Positions 20,112-32,552 of a stretch of DNA of 64,000 nt are shown here, one piece after another. The notes under the pieces are model-generated. The model was not told the origin of the DNA. It ran no database searches and saw nothing but the letters and a program-made list of their open reading frames with translations. The stretch comes from Thalassia testudinum (lineage: Eukaryota; Streptophyta; Magnoliopsida; Alismatales; Hydrocharitaceae): contig JAZHRO010000012.1 in assembly GCA_037157565.1 (NCBI GenBank), positions 55,791,501 to 55,855,500 on the forward strand, read 5' to 3'. Each line of letters starts with the position of its first letter. Position 1 is the stretch's first letter. A program made the position numbers and the translations under genes.

Positions 20112-23100
20112 TATGTAGAACTTATATTCCACCTAGAATTGCTTGCTATTTCTGCCATACTTAAAAGCTTCAAGTAGTAACATGATCCATTACCTTTGTG
20201 GTTTTAATTGAGGAAAAATTATTAATCTTAGGAAAACCATGGAGTTCTAACCTCTTCTACACATGGAAGAGATTTAAGATTCTTTCACCAATTAGGAAAA
20301 CTCGGGTAATCACACATAGAACATAGTAATTTCATGATTGGGTTGCAATTGGTTTTTGGTGTTTTCTTGAGGGGGATTGGATATTTAAATCTCCATTAAA
20401 ATCTTTTCAAAAAGAAATCAATACTAAATTCTTGGAATAGGCTGCAAATTCATTGTTTTTCTCTCCGAAGTGGATTATAAGAGAATAGATAGAACCTGGT
20501 AAACAAAATGAAACTTGTTGAACCAACTATAGGTAAATGAAGGGTATGGATCCTTATCTATAGGCACAAATTGGCCGATAACTATCATCAATGGCATGCT
20601 AATGACTTGGAGCCTAAGTCAGGTTGTTAAATAGATATGGCATAAAATATTTTTTTGATGATTGTTGTTGAACTTTGTTGATCTTATGTGAAAGTTTGTT
20701 ATTCCTCTTATTAAGTTAAAGCATTTTGTTTGGTGAGAGAAATTAACCTCCCAATCTTTAAAAAGGAGGCACTTCCTTGGGAGTTTGGAAAATGATAGTT
20801 AATACAATCATAAGATCTATGAGAAACCAAGAAAGATGAAGAATTAAACCTTTTGAGACAACATGAGTGAGTGTTATCATATTGTGAGTAAGGCTAGCAA
20901 TATGGAAAACAATAAGGGCTTAGACGGGTGCTTAGGTCTCAACTCCTTTTTCTTATATAAAATATTTGACAAAAAAACCAAAATATATGTAACTTGATTT
21001 AGATTTATGGAATATCACTTCAAATTATAATAGATTTGATCTCAGCTGAAGTGAAAGTTCATGTACAAGTAACATCTTAGAAGGACACTTCTAAGGATTG
21101 TCTTGGTGTCCCTGACTACATTGAAAAAACTTAACATAAGTGATGCACGCATCATGTGTTGTTTAATTTAATTGTCATAAGAGCATGTGCACCGAATGAC
21201 AAGGGCATGCACATAATTATCAATTTGGGGCCAACAAACAGTTGGTAGAGTAGCAAAATCTTTCTATTGGTATTTAAAAGTCATGGTATCTTATCCGACA
21301 TCCACCACATTTACTCTTCTCAAAAAAGGCAAAAAAGCTAGTGGCTGGGGAAAAAAAATATAGGACATTGGAGATATACAGAAACAAATAACACATGAAT
21401 CTTTTTTTTTATAAAAAGGAAACCGACCATTTTTTTTTTTTTCCTTTTCTTGTCCCCTCTCACATGCCAGTTAAAGAACTTTTCCTTTTAAATGAGCGTG
21501 TAAGCAATATTTTGGAGTTTGTTTCTTTCTTTTACTAGTACAGCCCGATAATATAGAAGAGGAACTGTTTCTCTATTTCGGTTAAGAAATTGACTGACAC
21601 TTTTAGCTTCGGTACTATTTTAATGACCAAAAAGACAAGGTGGTACTGACCTGACCCTGCCATGGATTGTTGTATTTGTTGCTCTTTGGTACTGTGAGTA
21701 CTGAAACAAAGTCTAAATAAACTTGTTGCTCCGTTTCCTCTCAATTTATACTATCAAAGTTCTAGATGTGGTAGCCAAAAATTATCTTAGACCATCTCTT
21801 GTGCGTGTTTTAACTTTTGTAACCAAGAAGTTTTGGTAGATTAGGTGTGTTTAGATTTGCCTAAGTATGAAGCATTTAAAGGGCATCATCCTCCGTTTAC
21901 TAATTCTTAGGTACCGACCATGGTAGATGTACAATTAATTATCTTAAGAACTACTTGCAGTTGACACAATTAATTAGAACGAGCAAAGTTATTTTGTCAT
22001 TTCTGAAAATCTACAAGGCTACAAGGTTAGAGATCCAACTTGACTAGATTTTGGAACCTTGTCATACCGAGGATGATGGTAAATGACTGTTTAATTGGAT
22101 GACTTAGGACTAGGATTTAACACTATAGAAAAAAAGATCTTACCAGATGTTTATTTCACAAACGTACGTCTAGATAAATTAATATGATAATATCTGGATG
22201 TTTAACCCAAATATGATAATTTGTCTTCCTTAATTGAGGTCTTATGCCATTAGTTCCAAAGGTTACCTTGTTATATAATGCATATAAAAATATACAAGGC
22301 ATGCATATGAAATACTTGCAAAGTACTTAGAGTGTGTGCTTCCTATCTAAATTGCATCTATTGTTTATTTGATCTTTCCTCCTCCATCATCCTTGTTAAT
22401 GGAAAAGGCCTCCAAGTTATCACTTAGATGAACAATTAAAGGAGTATAAAATGAGTGAAAGCTTATAAAGTTAATAGTTTATCTATTTGGGTAATATATT
22501 TTACGTCTCATGATTTGTAGTCGACCTTAAATTAATTAAAGAGGTTTCCTTAGTTTGACGCCAAAAAACCATTTGATACTTAATATTCATACTTACGGAT
22601 TCTAATATGTTAACTTGGCTTATGCTTGTTAATTTTTACAAGGTTTATTCAGACCACTTTTGTTATAATAAGTCTTTATCATCTTTAATTATTTAGATCT
22701 TGGTAGTGATTATCATTGGCAAAAACCCTTAGGGTTAGAGAGGGTGCCATCTTCCTAATAACTTTATGATGGATTCACCTTCGATTGTGTCTTCTAAGAA
22801 GTTGCGAATTATTCCTTTGTTCATATAAGGAGATGATTGCAAGTTCTATATTACACAACATTGATCTGGAAAACACCTTTAGTTGATACGAGTGTGCACA
22901 ATTTTCTGTTATGTATTTTTGGGTCAAATGATCCTAGTCTTTCATAAGCTAGTTAAATCCTTAGGATGCATCTGGTGAAGAGATAAGTTGTTAGGTGTGA
23001 TAAATAGAGTTGAGGTGCTTGATTCCATGGTTAGATTAGTGATGAGTTGGATGTGATAAATGAGTAATGTGTTGAAATTTGAGCAATTGTGTGATAGAAT

Positions 23101-24904
23101 AAGTGGAACAAAGGCAGGTGGTGTGGTCTCAAAAATCTAAATTTAGATTTTATTCCATCGAATACCACCAAGGCACAATAGATGGTAAATCATATCAACA
23201 AGAAAACCTAGAGATTATTCTCACACCAAAATGCCCTTAGGCTTGTATTATAATCAATGAATTTTTATCTCAAGCTGGATTTAACCTTATTATTTGTTTC
23301 CCTTACCCTCGATGATTCAATTTTGCCCTAGACTAGGCTTTTCATTCTTTGATTGAGATTCCAGGTCAACTTTTTCTTAGAAAGCCCTTATTACCTCATT
23401 TTACCATTTTCCTAGACCTAAGAATTGAAAGAGCTTTCCTTAGATTCTACTTTCATGGATAGTTGACTAGGGTTTTAATTGACCAGTAGATATGTGGCAA
23501 CATTAATCATTTCCTCAAAATCATATGAATATATGCACTATACTTGTCCAACTTATCAAATAGGCTTTAGCTAAGCCCGCGAGACATATCTCAGTATTTG
23601 GGGTGATTTTCTACCTTTGGCTAGTCAAACAGAGGGTAGATATGCCTTTAAAACCAAAAAAATTAGTTATCCATCTAATTATCTTTCGTATTGGCTAGTG
23701 TTTTCTTCTTCTTCTTCCTCCTCCTCTCCCTTCTTCTTCCTAGTATATTGGCTAGGATACTCTAATGGGATATGGCTTGTTGCCTTCAGTGACATATCTA
23801 TCTAGGATAGACTTTAGCAAACTAGGAACATTGTATGTAGATCCACATCAAATTTGCGCACTTAATTTATTTAGATTGTAACTTTCTCATATGAGGTTTA
23901 ATTGATTTTGTTACTTTTACTATGTGCTTGTCTCTTTGATAAGAACATACCTAACATTTAGATGAAACTTTTAACAATTCAATCATGGGGAATTAATGGA
24001 AATACAAGATCAATATATAAATTTAACCTAGTTTCATTAATTCTTGTCCATCCATCAAAAGAAATAAAGAAATCAAAATCAGCTGCCACTAGAAAAATAT
24101 TGGAGTTATGTGCCTTAGTGAGCTGGATTAGATTGGTGAGGATAGGAATGCTTAATTAAGCAATTCGAACTTCGTATTTTCTATTTCTCCTTGCATTACT
24201 TCTTTATTTTCTTCCAACCTCTTCATTGTTGAATTTAGGTACCATGTACCATGGGGTTTCCCTATTATAGCTTACAGAAACAATTACAACCATCTCGCCA
24301 CACTATTTGAACCATTTGGTTATCTATGATTTCATTATTTCATACTTTTTCTTTATACGGATTCTAAGACATTCCAACTTTGATTCTAATATGTTACTAG
24401 GTATATTCTTCATAGCATGACCCATTAGCTTAGGATTTGTTGATAGGTATGAGTAGATTAAAAAATAGGCTCACTAAGATCCACCAACACATGCATCTCC
24501 AATGCATCTCAATATTACCACACCAGATCCTTTGATCCACTAACTAGACCTATGTTTTCCTACTACGATTGTCTAGGTCTAGGCTTTGGAGACATCCACA
24601 TAGGTCATGGTTGCTCAACCAATTTTAGAAATCATTGTCTTCTACATTAATCTCGTCATAAAGTTTGTCTACTCAAGCTTTCCCCTAGGAAGAAGTTCAC
24701 TGGGCCAGAAGATCTTGCTGCTTTCTTAGAAGTCTTCAAGCATAACACCCCTAAGTCTTAGTTCCTTCCTGAACTTTTCTAGCTAATAGTAGGTCTTCAA
24801 CCCCATCATCTTAATGCTTTAAGATCAAACAAGATGCACCAAGTATATATATCCTATATCTACTATATTTTTTTTGTATTTTCTTTTGCAATTACAATTG
24901 GTAA
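20112..24904. other. AT-rich intergenic DNA
   Basis: About 4.8 kb with no gene, RNA gene or clear repeat visible. ORFs are at most ~65 codons and without recognisable features. A CTT-rich tract lies at 23705-23740. Ancient transposon debris may be present but cannot be recognised by eye. Confidence 0.45.
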
Positions 24905-25156
24905 TGTAACAATCTAGGCTTAGAACCGAGTCTAATCGAGAAAAAATAGCTTTGATAACTTGTTGGTATGGGCCCCATAAACTCAAAAAACTACTCAAAA
25001 TGCTTAATCCCAAGTTAACAAATAGTAATTCTCAACCCTCTTATATCCTACCACTCATTTTCATAAGTTTATGATGTAGGACTATTTTTGGGGCTGTTAC
25101 AACCTCCCCCACTTGAAATTCTGATGTCCTCGTTAGGGTTTGATACTCCCAGTAGT
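24905..25156 (-). mobile_element. Element G: short-LTR chromovirus-like remnant
   Basis: 24905-25101 (197 bp) starts TGTAACAATC and ends GGCTGTTACA, so the minus strand runs TGTAACAGCC to GATTGTTACA. Just outside it, on the minus strand, is the polypurine tract GTGGGGGAGGT (25102-25112), preceded by CGAGGACATCAGAATTTCAAG, a phrase typical of the 3' end of plant chromovirus pol regions. It is the 3' LTR and last ~55 bp of the internal region of a minus-strand element. Element F was inserted at 25157, so the rest lies beyond the window. Confidence 0.55.
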
Positions 25157-27753
25157 TGTTATGCCCCGGTTCCCAGATCCTTACAGGACCCAAGACTTGC
25201 TCGCCTCGACTAATCCTAAGATCTAGTCGTCCAACAAGAAATAATAAAAAATAGGAAATAAACCACATTCACACATACAATATAACTAAGCATAAGGAAA
25301 AATGAGACGTAAAGGAACAACAGAGCTAAAAGTCTCAACAAGTTAATATATGCCATCACAACAACAACAAGGAAAAAGAAGATAGAAGGTAACTGGAACA
25401 ATAAAATAGATGTCTACTACTCACTACAATAACGAAAAACTAAAGAGCTGGAAAGAAACGACTACGGCTAGGCTCAGCTGGGCCCGGCACCTTCTACAGC
25501 TGGAAACTCAGGCTGTTCAACTCCTGGTCCTAAACAGGGTTACGAAAAGACAGAGTCAGTGAATGTTGAGTAGAGTGGTGTTTACACCATTTATGTGCAA
25601 GTAAAGTAAAACAAGAGAGTAGGTTTTTATTCTCATTTCTATTTATCTCATCTATATATTTCTGGTTCATTTATTTCACAAAGGATATAAGTATTTCTTG
25701 ATCTTGCTTGTTCCTCGTGGGAACGATCTTGATTGGAGTCTTTCTCGTGGAGTAGAAGGTACACGTGGTGCTCTCCTGGCCGGGAGAGTTCCCCATGGTA
25801 GTCCTACATACAGTCAACCACCCCGAGGTCACTGTCGTGACGTAGCGGTGACTATGATACGCGTGATAAGTGCACGGTTAGTTATCCCGCACAGGCACGC
25901 GGTCAGTCGTTTCCGCTAGCAGGTATGCCTATAGTACAGCACGGAACAGTATAGGACCTTGCTCTCTCAGAACATGGGTCTTGCCACTCCATAGTACGCG
26001 TACCCTCGTCCGACTACCTTGGTTTGCCCAGAGGGCCTAAAAGTCGGTGTAGGCTGGCTAATCTTAACGTCGGGCCCCGTGGGGCGGCTAACTCCCTCCC
26101 TGCACTAGTAGCACACCTCGGTACTACATACGCGAGGGCCAAACAAGAGTTCGTGTAGAGTGACCAGTCTTACCCCAGGTCTCAACCCAAGGGGTGGTTG
26201 GCTCCCCCTCTACATTAAAAGGGACAATCGCTCTCCTTGGTACTGTGTACACAAGGGTCAGCTCACTTCCCGTCTACATACCTGATTTCTTTCATACACA
26301 GGAGTTCTACTCCTAATTCCCTGTAGGGTTCATGCTCATATTCATCTCATTATCAATACCTGGATCACACTATCCAATTCTCAATTTCTCATCACATACA
26401 GGCAGCTCGAGTTTTCATCTCTAAAATAATATCTCATAATTACACTAATACCATTGCTAACAAATTATTTTTAATCATGCACTTAAGTATAACTCAAAAC
26501 AGGCTTATACATTTCTACCCTAGGGTTCATCCCACATCCTAGAGTTCGATCCAATTATTCCAAATAAGCACATTCTTATTTAAATATTAACAACTAAATT
26601 AAACCACTCTATCGGGCATTACAGGAGGAATGGGGCCCTGCACCGTAGATCTCGTCGTCTCCGTGGGCCTCGAACACACCACCGGCTAGTAACCTGTACC
26701 AGTGACTAGTTCACATCAGACGGGTCAAAACAGTAGGTACTCAACACTAACACGGAGAAACTTGAGTGAAAAACAATGGTACTTCGTTTGCGAAAATCTG
26801 ATTCCATTTGGGCCCTGAACGGGCCAAAAACACGATTACTGTCTAAAATCAGACGTCTTAAAAGACACTAGATCTTACCTCTCACTTCCTGCGGCTGTCT
26901 TATACGTCTAGACTCCTCTATAACCGTCTGAGGAGAGTTTCAGATGTCGGACCTTCCTTCCAGTCATCTGAAAGTGTTGTCGGACGTCTGGCGATGTGGT
27001 TAGACGTTCAAAAGTGCCTGGAAAGGCACATCACGTGCTCCTTTCCAACTCTCTGCACTTGCGTACGAAAAATGTAGACCTATTTTCAACCAAACATTCC
27101 TACACTATGGTTTGCATGGCGGAAAGTAGCGTAAGGAACACGTACCTCCACACGATATTTTGCTTTTAGATGTCTGGCTTCAGCTCCGGACGTCCTGATG
27201 CCACTCCAGACGTTTGATACTGGAAGACTTCCACTATCAGGACCTCTTCCGTGATGCTGCTTTCCTCGCAGTGTCGCCCGCAGCACGCCGCAGCAGCCTC
27301 TGCAGCTATAGAGGGTCGTGAGGCCACCTCCTCATGCCCTCCTCCTCCGCTGAAGCTCCTCTGAGCATCTGCACGAGCTCTGGCCTTGGTCCTCCCTTCA
27401 CGTTCTTCCTCTCTCTCCATCTCATTCTCCCTCGCTCACCCTCTTTCTCTCTCACTCTCCCTCTTAACCCATGCTGCGGCTGCACAGGGACGATGGCTGG
27501 AGGTGGCGGTGGCTGGTGGTGAGGGGGTGTAAGGGTGGTGAGAAGGGGGGTTTAAAAAGAGAAGCATTAGGGTTTTAGGTGAGAGGGTCGAGAGGAAAGA
27601 GAACGGTCCGCGCGTTGTGTGCGCGTGGAGAAAAAGTAAGTTTCGATTTTCCCACATTTAGATATCCGGACCTATGTATGGACGTTCGGATAGATGTCTG
27701 ACTGACACTCCAGACGTCTTATCCGACTAAAAGGGCGGCGGGTCATTTCAACA
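25157..27753 (-). repeat. Element F 3' LTR
   Basis: Starts TGTTATGCCCC. The right end is TTCAACA (27753) or five bases later at ACATAACA (27758); alignment with the E LTR favours 27753. It is homologous to the reverse complement of the E LTR, for example in CTCTCCTGGCCGGGAGAG near 25772. It carries AGACGTCT-type motifs at 26844-27010, 27165-27215 and 27660-27725. A TTTAAAAAG promoter-like word lies at 27551-27559, in the position of the E promoter. Confidence 0.85.
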
Positions 27754-27895
27754 TAACAAACTTAAAGGAAGTTTCGTCCCTGAAACTTGAGCTACGCACG
27801 GTGCGGAAAAAGTAACATAAAAATGCATAACAAACTTAAAGAGGACCGAAGTAGGTCCGAAGAGACGTACCCTCAAAAAGCTTCTTGTACCACTC

Positions 27896-29100
27896 TCACA
27901 TCACCGCCTCAGGCTCCCAGGTCGCCTCTTCGTACCGCTGGCTTCTCCATAGAACCTTCACCAGTGGCACTTGCTTCCGTCTCAGACTCCGGACGACTCT
28001 GTCTAGAATTTGTACTGGCCTCTCGGGATAGGTCAGGTCATCTCCCACATCGATGCTCTCGTGGCTCAGAACGTAACCAGGATCGGCAACGTACTTCCTG
28101 AGGTTGGACACGTGGAACACGTCGTGCACTCCAGAAAGCTGGGGGGGAAGGGCAAGTCGGTAAGTAATGGGTCTTACTCGCTCCAGAACCTCAAAGGGCC
28201 CTACAAACCTCTGCGCAAGCTTCCCTTTCACCTTAAAATGCTGCAAGCCCTTCATGGGCGAAACACGGAGAAAGACGTGATCCCAAACCTCGAACTGCAC
28301 CTCTCTACGCTTCTTGTCGGCATAGCTCTTCTGCCTATTTTTGACAGTGCAGAGTCATCTGTGAATCTGCTCTATTACCTCCTGACTCTGTAGGATTAGC
28401 TTGGGACCAACCTCTCACTTGGTCCCCCACCTCGACCCAACTTAAGGGTGCAGTACACTTCCTCCCATACAGAGTCTCGTAAGGTGCCATGCCGATGCTC
28501 GAATGATAGCTGTTATTGTATGCAAACTCTGCCAGGGGTAAATGCTCCTCCCAGGAGCCTCTCCAGTCTAGTACATAGTCACGCAGGACATCCTCAAGTG
28601 TCTGTATCATGTGCTCTGACTGCCCGTCGGTCTGGGGGTGGTAGGCTGTTCTGAACCTCAGATGCGTCCCCAAGGCCTGCTGGAACTCTGCCCAGAACTG
28701 AGAAGTGAAATGAGTATCTCTGTCGGATACGATCTCATGAGAAACTCCGTGTAGGTGCACCACATCTCTGATATATTGCTCTGCTAGTTGTACTGGCCCA
28801 AAGGTGACTCTGATCGGCAGAAATCGTGCCGTCTTCGTCAACTGGTCTACGATCACTCAAACTGTGTCATGTCCCCGCTGGGTTACGGGTAGACCCACTA
28901 CCAAGTCCATGGTGATGCTCTCCCACTTCCACTCTGGCACAGGAAGTGGCTGCAACGACCCTGAAGGACTCTGGTGCTCGGCCTTCACTTGCTGGCATAC
29001 CAAACACTGCTTGACAAACTCACCAACATCCTACTTCGTCCCTCTCCACCAGAAGTTGCGTCGCAAATCATGGTACATTTTTGTGTTCCCGGGATGTATG
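27896..29100 (-). pseudogene. Element F integrase with C-terminal chromodomain
   Basis: The HHCC zinc-binding part runs from [17 protein letters not shown] into the next block. The catalytic core shows VSDRDTHFTSQF (second Asp) and TDGQSEHMIQTLEDV (Glu). The C-terminal part ([19 protein letters not shown]) leads to the chromodomain ([36 protein letters not shown]), which in chromoviruses targets integration to heterochromatin. Breaks: a stop near 29031, Trp-to-TGA near 28857, and a frameshift between 28335 and 28300. It ends at 27896 with [10 protein letters not shown] followed by a stop, shorter than the sister in element E. Confidence 0.85.
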
Positions 29101-30560
29101 GTGAACCTGAACCCGTGTGCCTCTGTCAGGAGCTCTCTCAACAACTCCTCATCTCTAGGAATGCATAGGCATCCCCTCATGCGCAGTATCTCATCTGAGA
29201 AGGAAAAGTCTCTTTGGTCCCCTATTAGCACCTTGTCTCGCAGTGTTTGTAAGTACGAGTCAGCCATCTGCCCTGCAATGATGCGGTCTATCAGCTCCAG
29301 TCGTGCCTGCCGTGTCACTGTCACTGCCCCACAGTGCCCTCGTGACTCCCAGGGTCGCCAACTGCCCACCTCCTCCATGAGTCTCCAACTCTGCACCTTT
29401 AAACTGGCCAAGTAGGCAGGTGCCTTTTGGTTCAAGGCATCGGCCACCACATTGGCCTTCCCAGAATGGTAGGAGATGTTGCAGTCGTAGTCCATCAGGA
29501 GCTCTAACCAACATCTCTGTCTCATGTTGAGCTCCTTCTGGTCAAACAAGTACCTGAGGCTCTTATGATTTGTGAAGATCTCGAAAGTCTCACTGTAAAG
29601 GTAGTGCCTCCATGTCTTTAGTGCGAAGACAATTGCTGCCAGCTCTAAGTTATGGCTAGGGTAGCTATGCTCATGTGGCTTTAGTTGCCGTGAAGCGTAA
29701 GCGACAATGTGACCCCGCTGCATGAGCACACCCCCTAACCCCTGCAACGAGGCGTCAGTGTAAACCATGAAACTGCTACTGCTGTCTGGAATGGTAAGTA
29801 CAAGAGCTGAAGTCAGTCTCTCCTTCAACTCCTAGAAACACGCCTCGCACTCATCGGTCCAGACGAAGGGAACGTCCTTCCAGGTCAGTTGAGTCATAGG
29901 ACATGCAATCTGAGAGAATCCTCTGATAAACCACCGGTAATAACCTGCCAGTCCAAAAAAACTATGTATCTCTGTCATTGTGTACGGTCTCTCCCACCTG
30001 AGTACAGCCTCTACCTTGGCTAGATCCACAGCCAATCCATCTCCTGAAATCACGTGGCCCAAGAAAGTCACCTGTCTCAGCCAAACCTCGCACTTGCTGT
30101 ACTTGGTATACAGCCTGCGTCGCCCCAAGGTATCTAGGAACATGCGTAAATGCTGTCCATGTTGTGCCTGATCCCGTGAGTAAACGAGTATGTCGTCGAT
30201 GAACACCACCATAAACTGGTCTAAGTTCGGCCTGAAAATGCGGTTCATCATGTTTATGAAGGCAGCGGAGGCATTGGTTAGCCCAAACGGCATGACCAAG
30301 AACTCATAATGCCTATACCAGGTACGGAAAGCTATTTTGGAGACGTCGGTCTCCCTGATCCTCAACTAGTGGTAACTTGATCTCAAATCTATCTTGGAGA
30401 ACACTATGGCGTCTCGCAACTGGTCGAAGAGGTCGTCAATCTGACGTAGTGGGTATTTGTTCCTGATGGTGACCCGATTCAGCTGTCGGTAGTCGACACA
30501 AAGTCGTAGGGTGCCATCCTTCACAAACAGCACGGGGCTCTCCATGGGGATGCATTGGGC
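29101..30560 (-). pseudogene. Element F reverse transcriptase and RNase H
   Basis: Reverse transcriptase motifs include [12 protein letters not shown], the catalytic [13 protein letters not shown], and [14 protein letters not shown]. RNase H begins [14 protein letters not shown] and includes [19 protein letters not shown] and [14 protein letters not shown]. Stops replace Gln at about 30367-30369 (YHQLRIRE) and at 29829-29831 (CFQELKERL), both readable as CAG-to-TAG. A frameshift separates this part from the protease block near 30520. The catalytic Asp pair is still present. Confidence 0.9.
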
Positions 30561-31320
30561 CTCACAAAGTTCTTCTCCAACAGGTCCTGTAGCTGTGACT
30601 TGAGCTCTCGCAGCTCAAGCGGTGCCATCTGGTATGGTGCAGTAGAAATGGGGCTGGTCTCCGGTACCAGTGAGATCTCGAACTCAATCTCATGCTCTGG
30701 AGGTAAACCTGGTAACTCCTCCGGAAAGACGTCGGGGTACTCGTAGACCACCGGGACACTTTGAAGGTTAGCCACGGGGCTAGGCTCTGCCCCCACACAG
30801 GCCAAGAAGCCCTCACACCCCTGGCTCAAAAGCCTCGTTGCTCGAAGTGCAGAGATGTATCTGAACCTTCCGTCCCCAAGCTGACCATGAAATTCAAAGG
30901 GAGGCAACTCCGGTATGGATAAGATGATCTTCCTCTCGAAATAGTCCAGCAGGGAGTGATAGGTGGACAGCCAGTCCATCCCTAGGATCACGCCAGAATC
31001 CTCCATCTGGATCGCAATCAGGTTAGCGGGGAGGTTGTGTCGCCCTATGCTGACCTCGCAGTCCATGTAGACCTCCTCGGCTACAAACAACTGGCCACCT
31101 GGGCCTCTGATCACAAACGAATCCTCTAACAATACACTGCCCTGCCTCAAACTGACGACAAAACTCGTAGAGACGAAAAAGTGGGTGGTGCTGGAATCAA
31201 AAAGTACGTACACTAATCTGCCAGAAATGGTAACCATACCTGCCACCACAGAACCCGAAGCCCTGGCGTCTCTGTGTGTTAGGGCGTTGATACACCCCTA
31301 AACTCTCGGTGCAGACGAAG
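30561..31320 (-). pseudogene. Element F aspartic protease and linker
   Basis: The frame contains GRLVYVLFDSSTTHFF where the sister in E has FDSGATHSF. The catalytic Asp remains but Gly and Ala of the D-S/T-G-A active-site turn have become Ser and Thr, so protease activity is unlikely. The flap side LGMDWLSTYHSLLDYF and the linker ELPGLPPEHEIEFEISLVP are conserved. It is in one frame with the gag C-terminal part upstream. Confidence 0.88.
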
Positions 31321-32552
31321 CCACTACACTCTCAGTCGGGCGAGCAGCAGTTGGCCGGTACCCTCCTCGCGACTGCTGTCCTCCCCCATGTGCCTGGCGA
31401 CCACGATCACTAGCTCGGCCTCCAGCGCTCGGTGCGGGGAGCATTTGCTGTGCTCTGGCCCTAGATGGGCAATCACTCCTAATGTGGCCCGGCAGGCCAC
31501 ACTAGTAGCAGAGGGGTACACGACCTTCTCCCTCAATAGGTCCCTGCTGGCGGCTGGGCGAGGGTCCTGTGCTGGCAATTGGCCCCTGTCTGGGGCTCCC
31601 AAAGGATACTGGTGCCCCCACAGAATGGGATGGCTCTCTTGCAGGCGCCGTGTGCCTCCTCTCCCGACGGCCCTGTGAATACTCTGGCTGGTTGGGCCTC
31701 TTCCGTCCACTGTCAGTGTCTTGCGTGGCTGGGTTGGTCTCTTTGTAAGTCATGGCTGCCTAGACCACACGAGAGAATGTGGGTAGCTTCAGGGGTTTGA
31801 CATACCTTCGAATCGCAGGTTGGAGCCCCTTAGTAAACCCCCACAGGTGCTCCTCAGTAGACACTACAGGAAACATGACAACTCCAGGAAACACGTGCGG
31901 TACGCACTAACCGTCATCGTCCCCAGGAGGAGAGTGTGTAACTCCCGCCTCCTCTGATCCTGCCAGGTCTACGGAAAGTATTGCTTGCAGAAGAAAGCCA
32001 CGAACTAGTCCCACGTTGGCTCTGTCCCCTCCTAGCCTCTGACTGCCCTCCACCACTTGTGTGCTGCGCTCTCTAGTTGGTACGTGGCAAAGGCCACACG
32101 ACACTCCATAGGTGGGCGAAGGGTGTCAAACACCTTCTCTAGCTGCTCCAGCTGGTCCTCTGCCTCAGACGGGCTCTCATCCCCCTTGAAGAAGGGGGGC
32201 TTCAGCTTTCGGAACTGGTTGAAAAGCTCGTGGTGTAGCTGCAGCGGAGGAATAGGCACGCCTCTAGGCAAGGAGGGCTCATGCTCAGAAGTGTCAGAGG
32301 GGGGTGGGGGTGGTGGATGATCATCCCCTCCCCCTCTTGCTTGTCTGGTGCTGCGACGGTCTCTCTGTTCAACCGAGGACTCCCCCTCCACATCCTCAGG
32401 GAGAGGTGCCCGAGGAGGCTGCTGGAGCTCCTCCCGCACGATGTCTCTGATCAGCTAGGCAAGATCCTGGGCCCGAATGCCTGGGAGGAGAGGTGGGTCA
32501 ACTGGTGCCTCAGGTCTGGCATGTGTGCCCCTCTAACCTCGTCCAAGGCCAC
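31321..32552 (-). pseudogene. Element F gag (5' end missing)
   Basis: The capsid part includes KLKPPFFKGDESPSEAEDQL, FDTLRPPMECRVAFATYQ and AAHKWWRAVRG. A zinc knuckle C-x2-C-x4-H-x4-C lies near 31480-31510 but its second position is TAG (CY*CGLPGHIRSDC). Stops also occur at YFP* and in LA*LIRD, the same codon positions as in element E. An RG/Q-rich spacer joins gag to the protease. The first part of gag is cut off by the Athila-like LTR at 32553. Confidence 0.85.

Larger units (their letters stand above)
25157..32552 (-). mobile_element. Element F: decayed Tekay-like chromovirus (Ty3/gypsy)
   Basis: Minus-strand element with 3' LTR at 25157-27753, chromodomain, integrase, RNase H, reverse transcriptase, protease and most of gag, in that order with rising coordinate. 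Gag is cut at 32552 by the Athila-like complex; the missing 5' end and 5' LTR should lie beyond 64000. The possible left target copy is GTAGT (25152-25156). It is a diverged sister of element E in both LTR and protein sequence. Many nonsense codons and at least two frameshifts make it a pseudogene throughout. Confidence 0.88.

Noticed and set aside
11236..24904. Search for tRNA genes and known plant microRNA sequences
   Set aside because: No convincing A-box/B-box pair and no match to conserved microRNAs found by eye; a computed search could still find one.
28804..29415. 203-codon plus-strand ORF
   Set aside because: Shadow of element F reverse transcriptase/integrase on the opposite strand.
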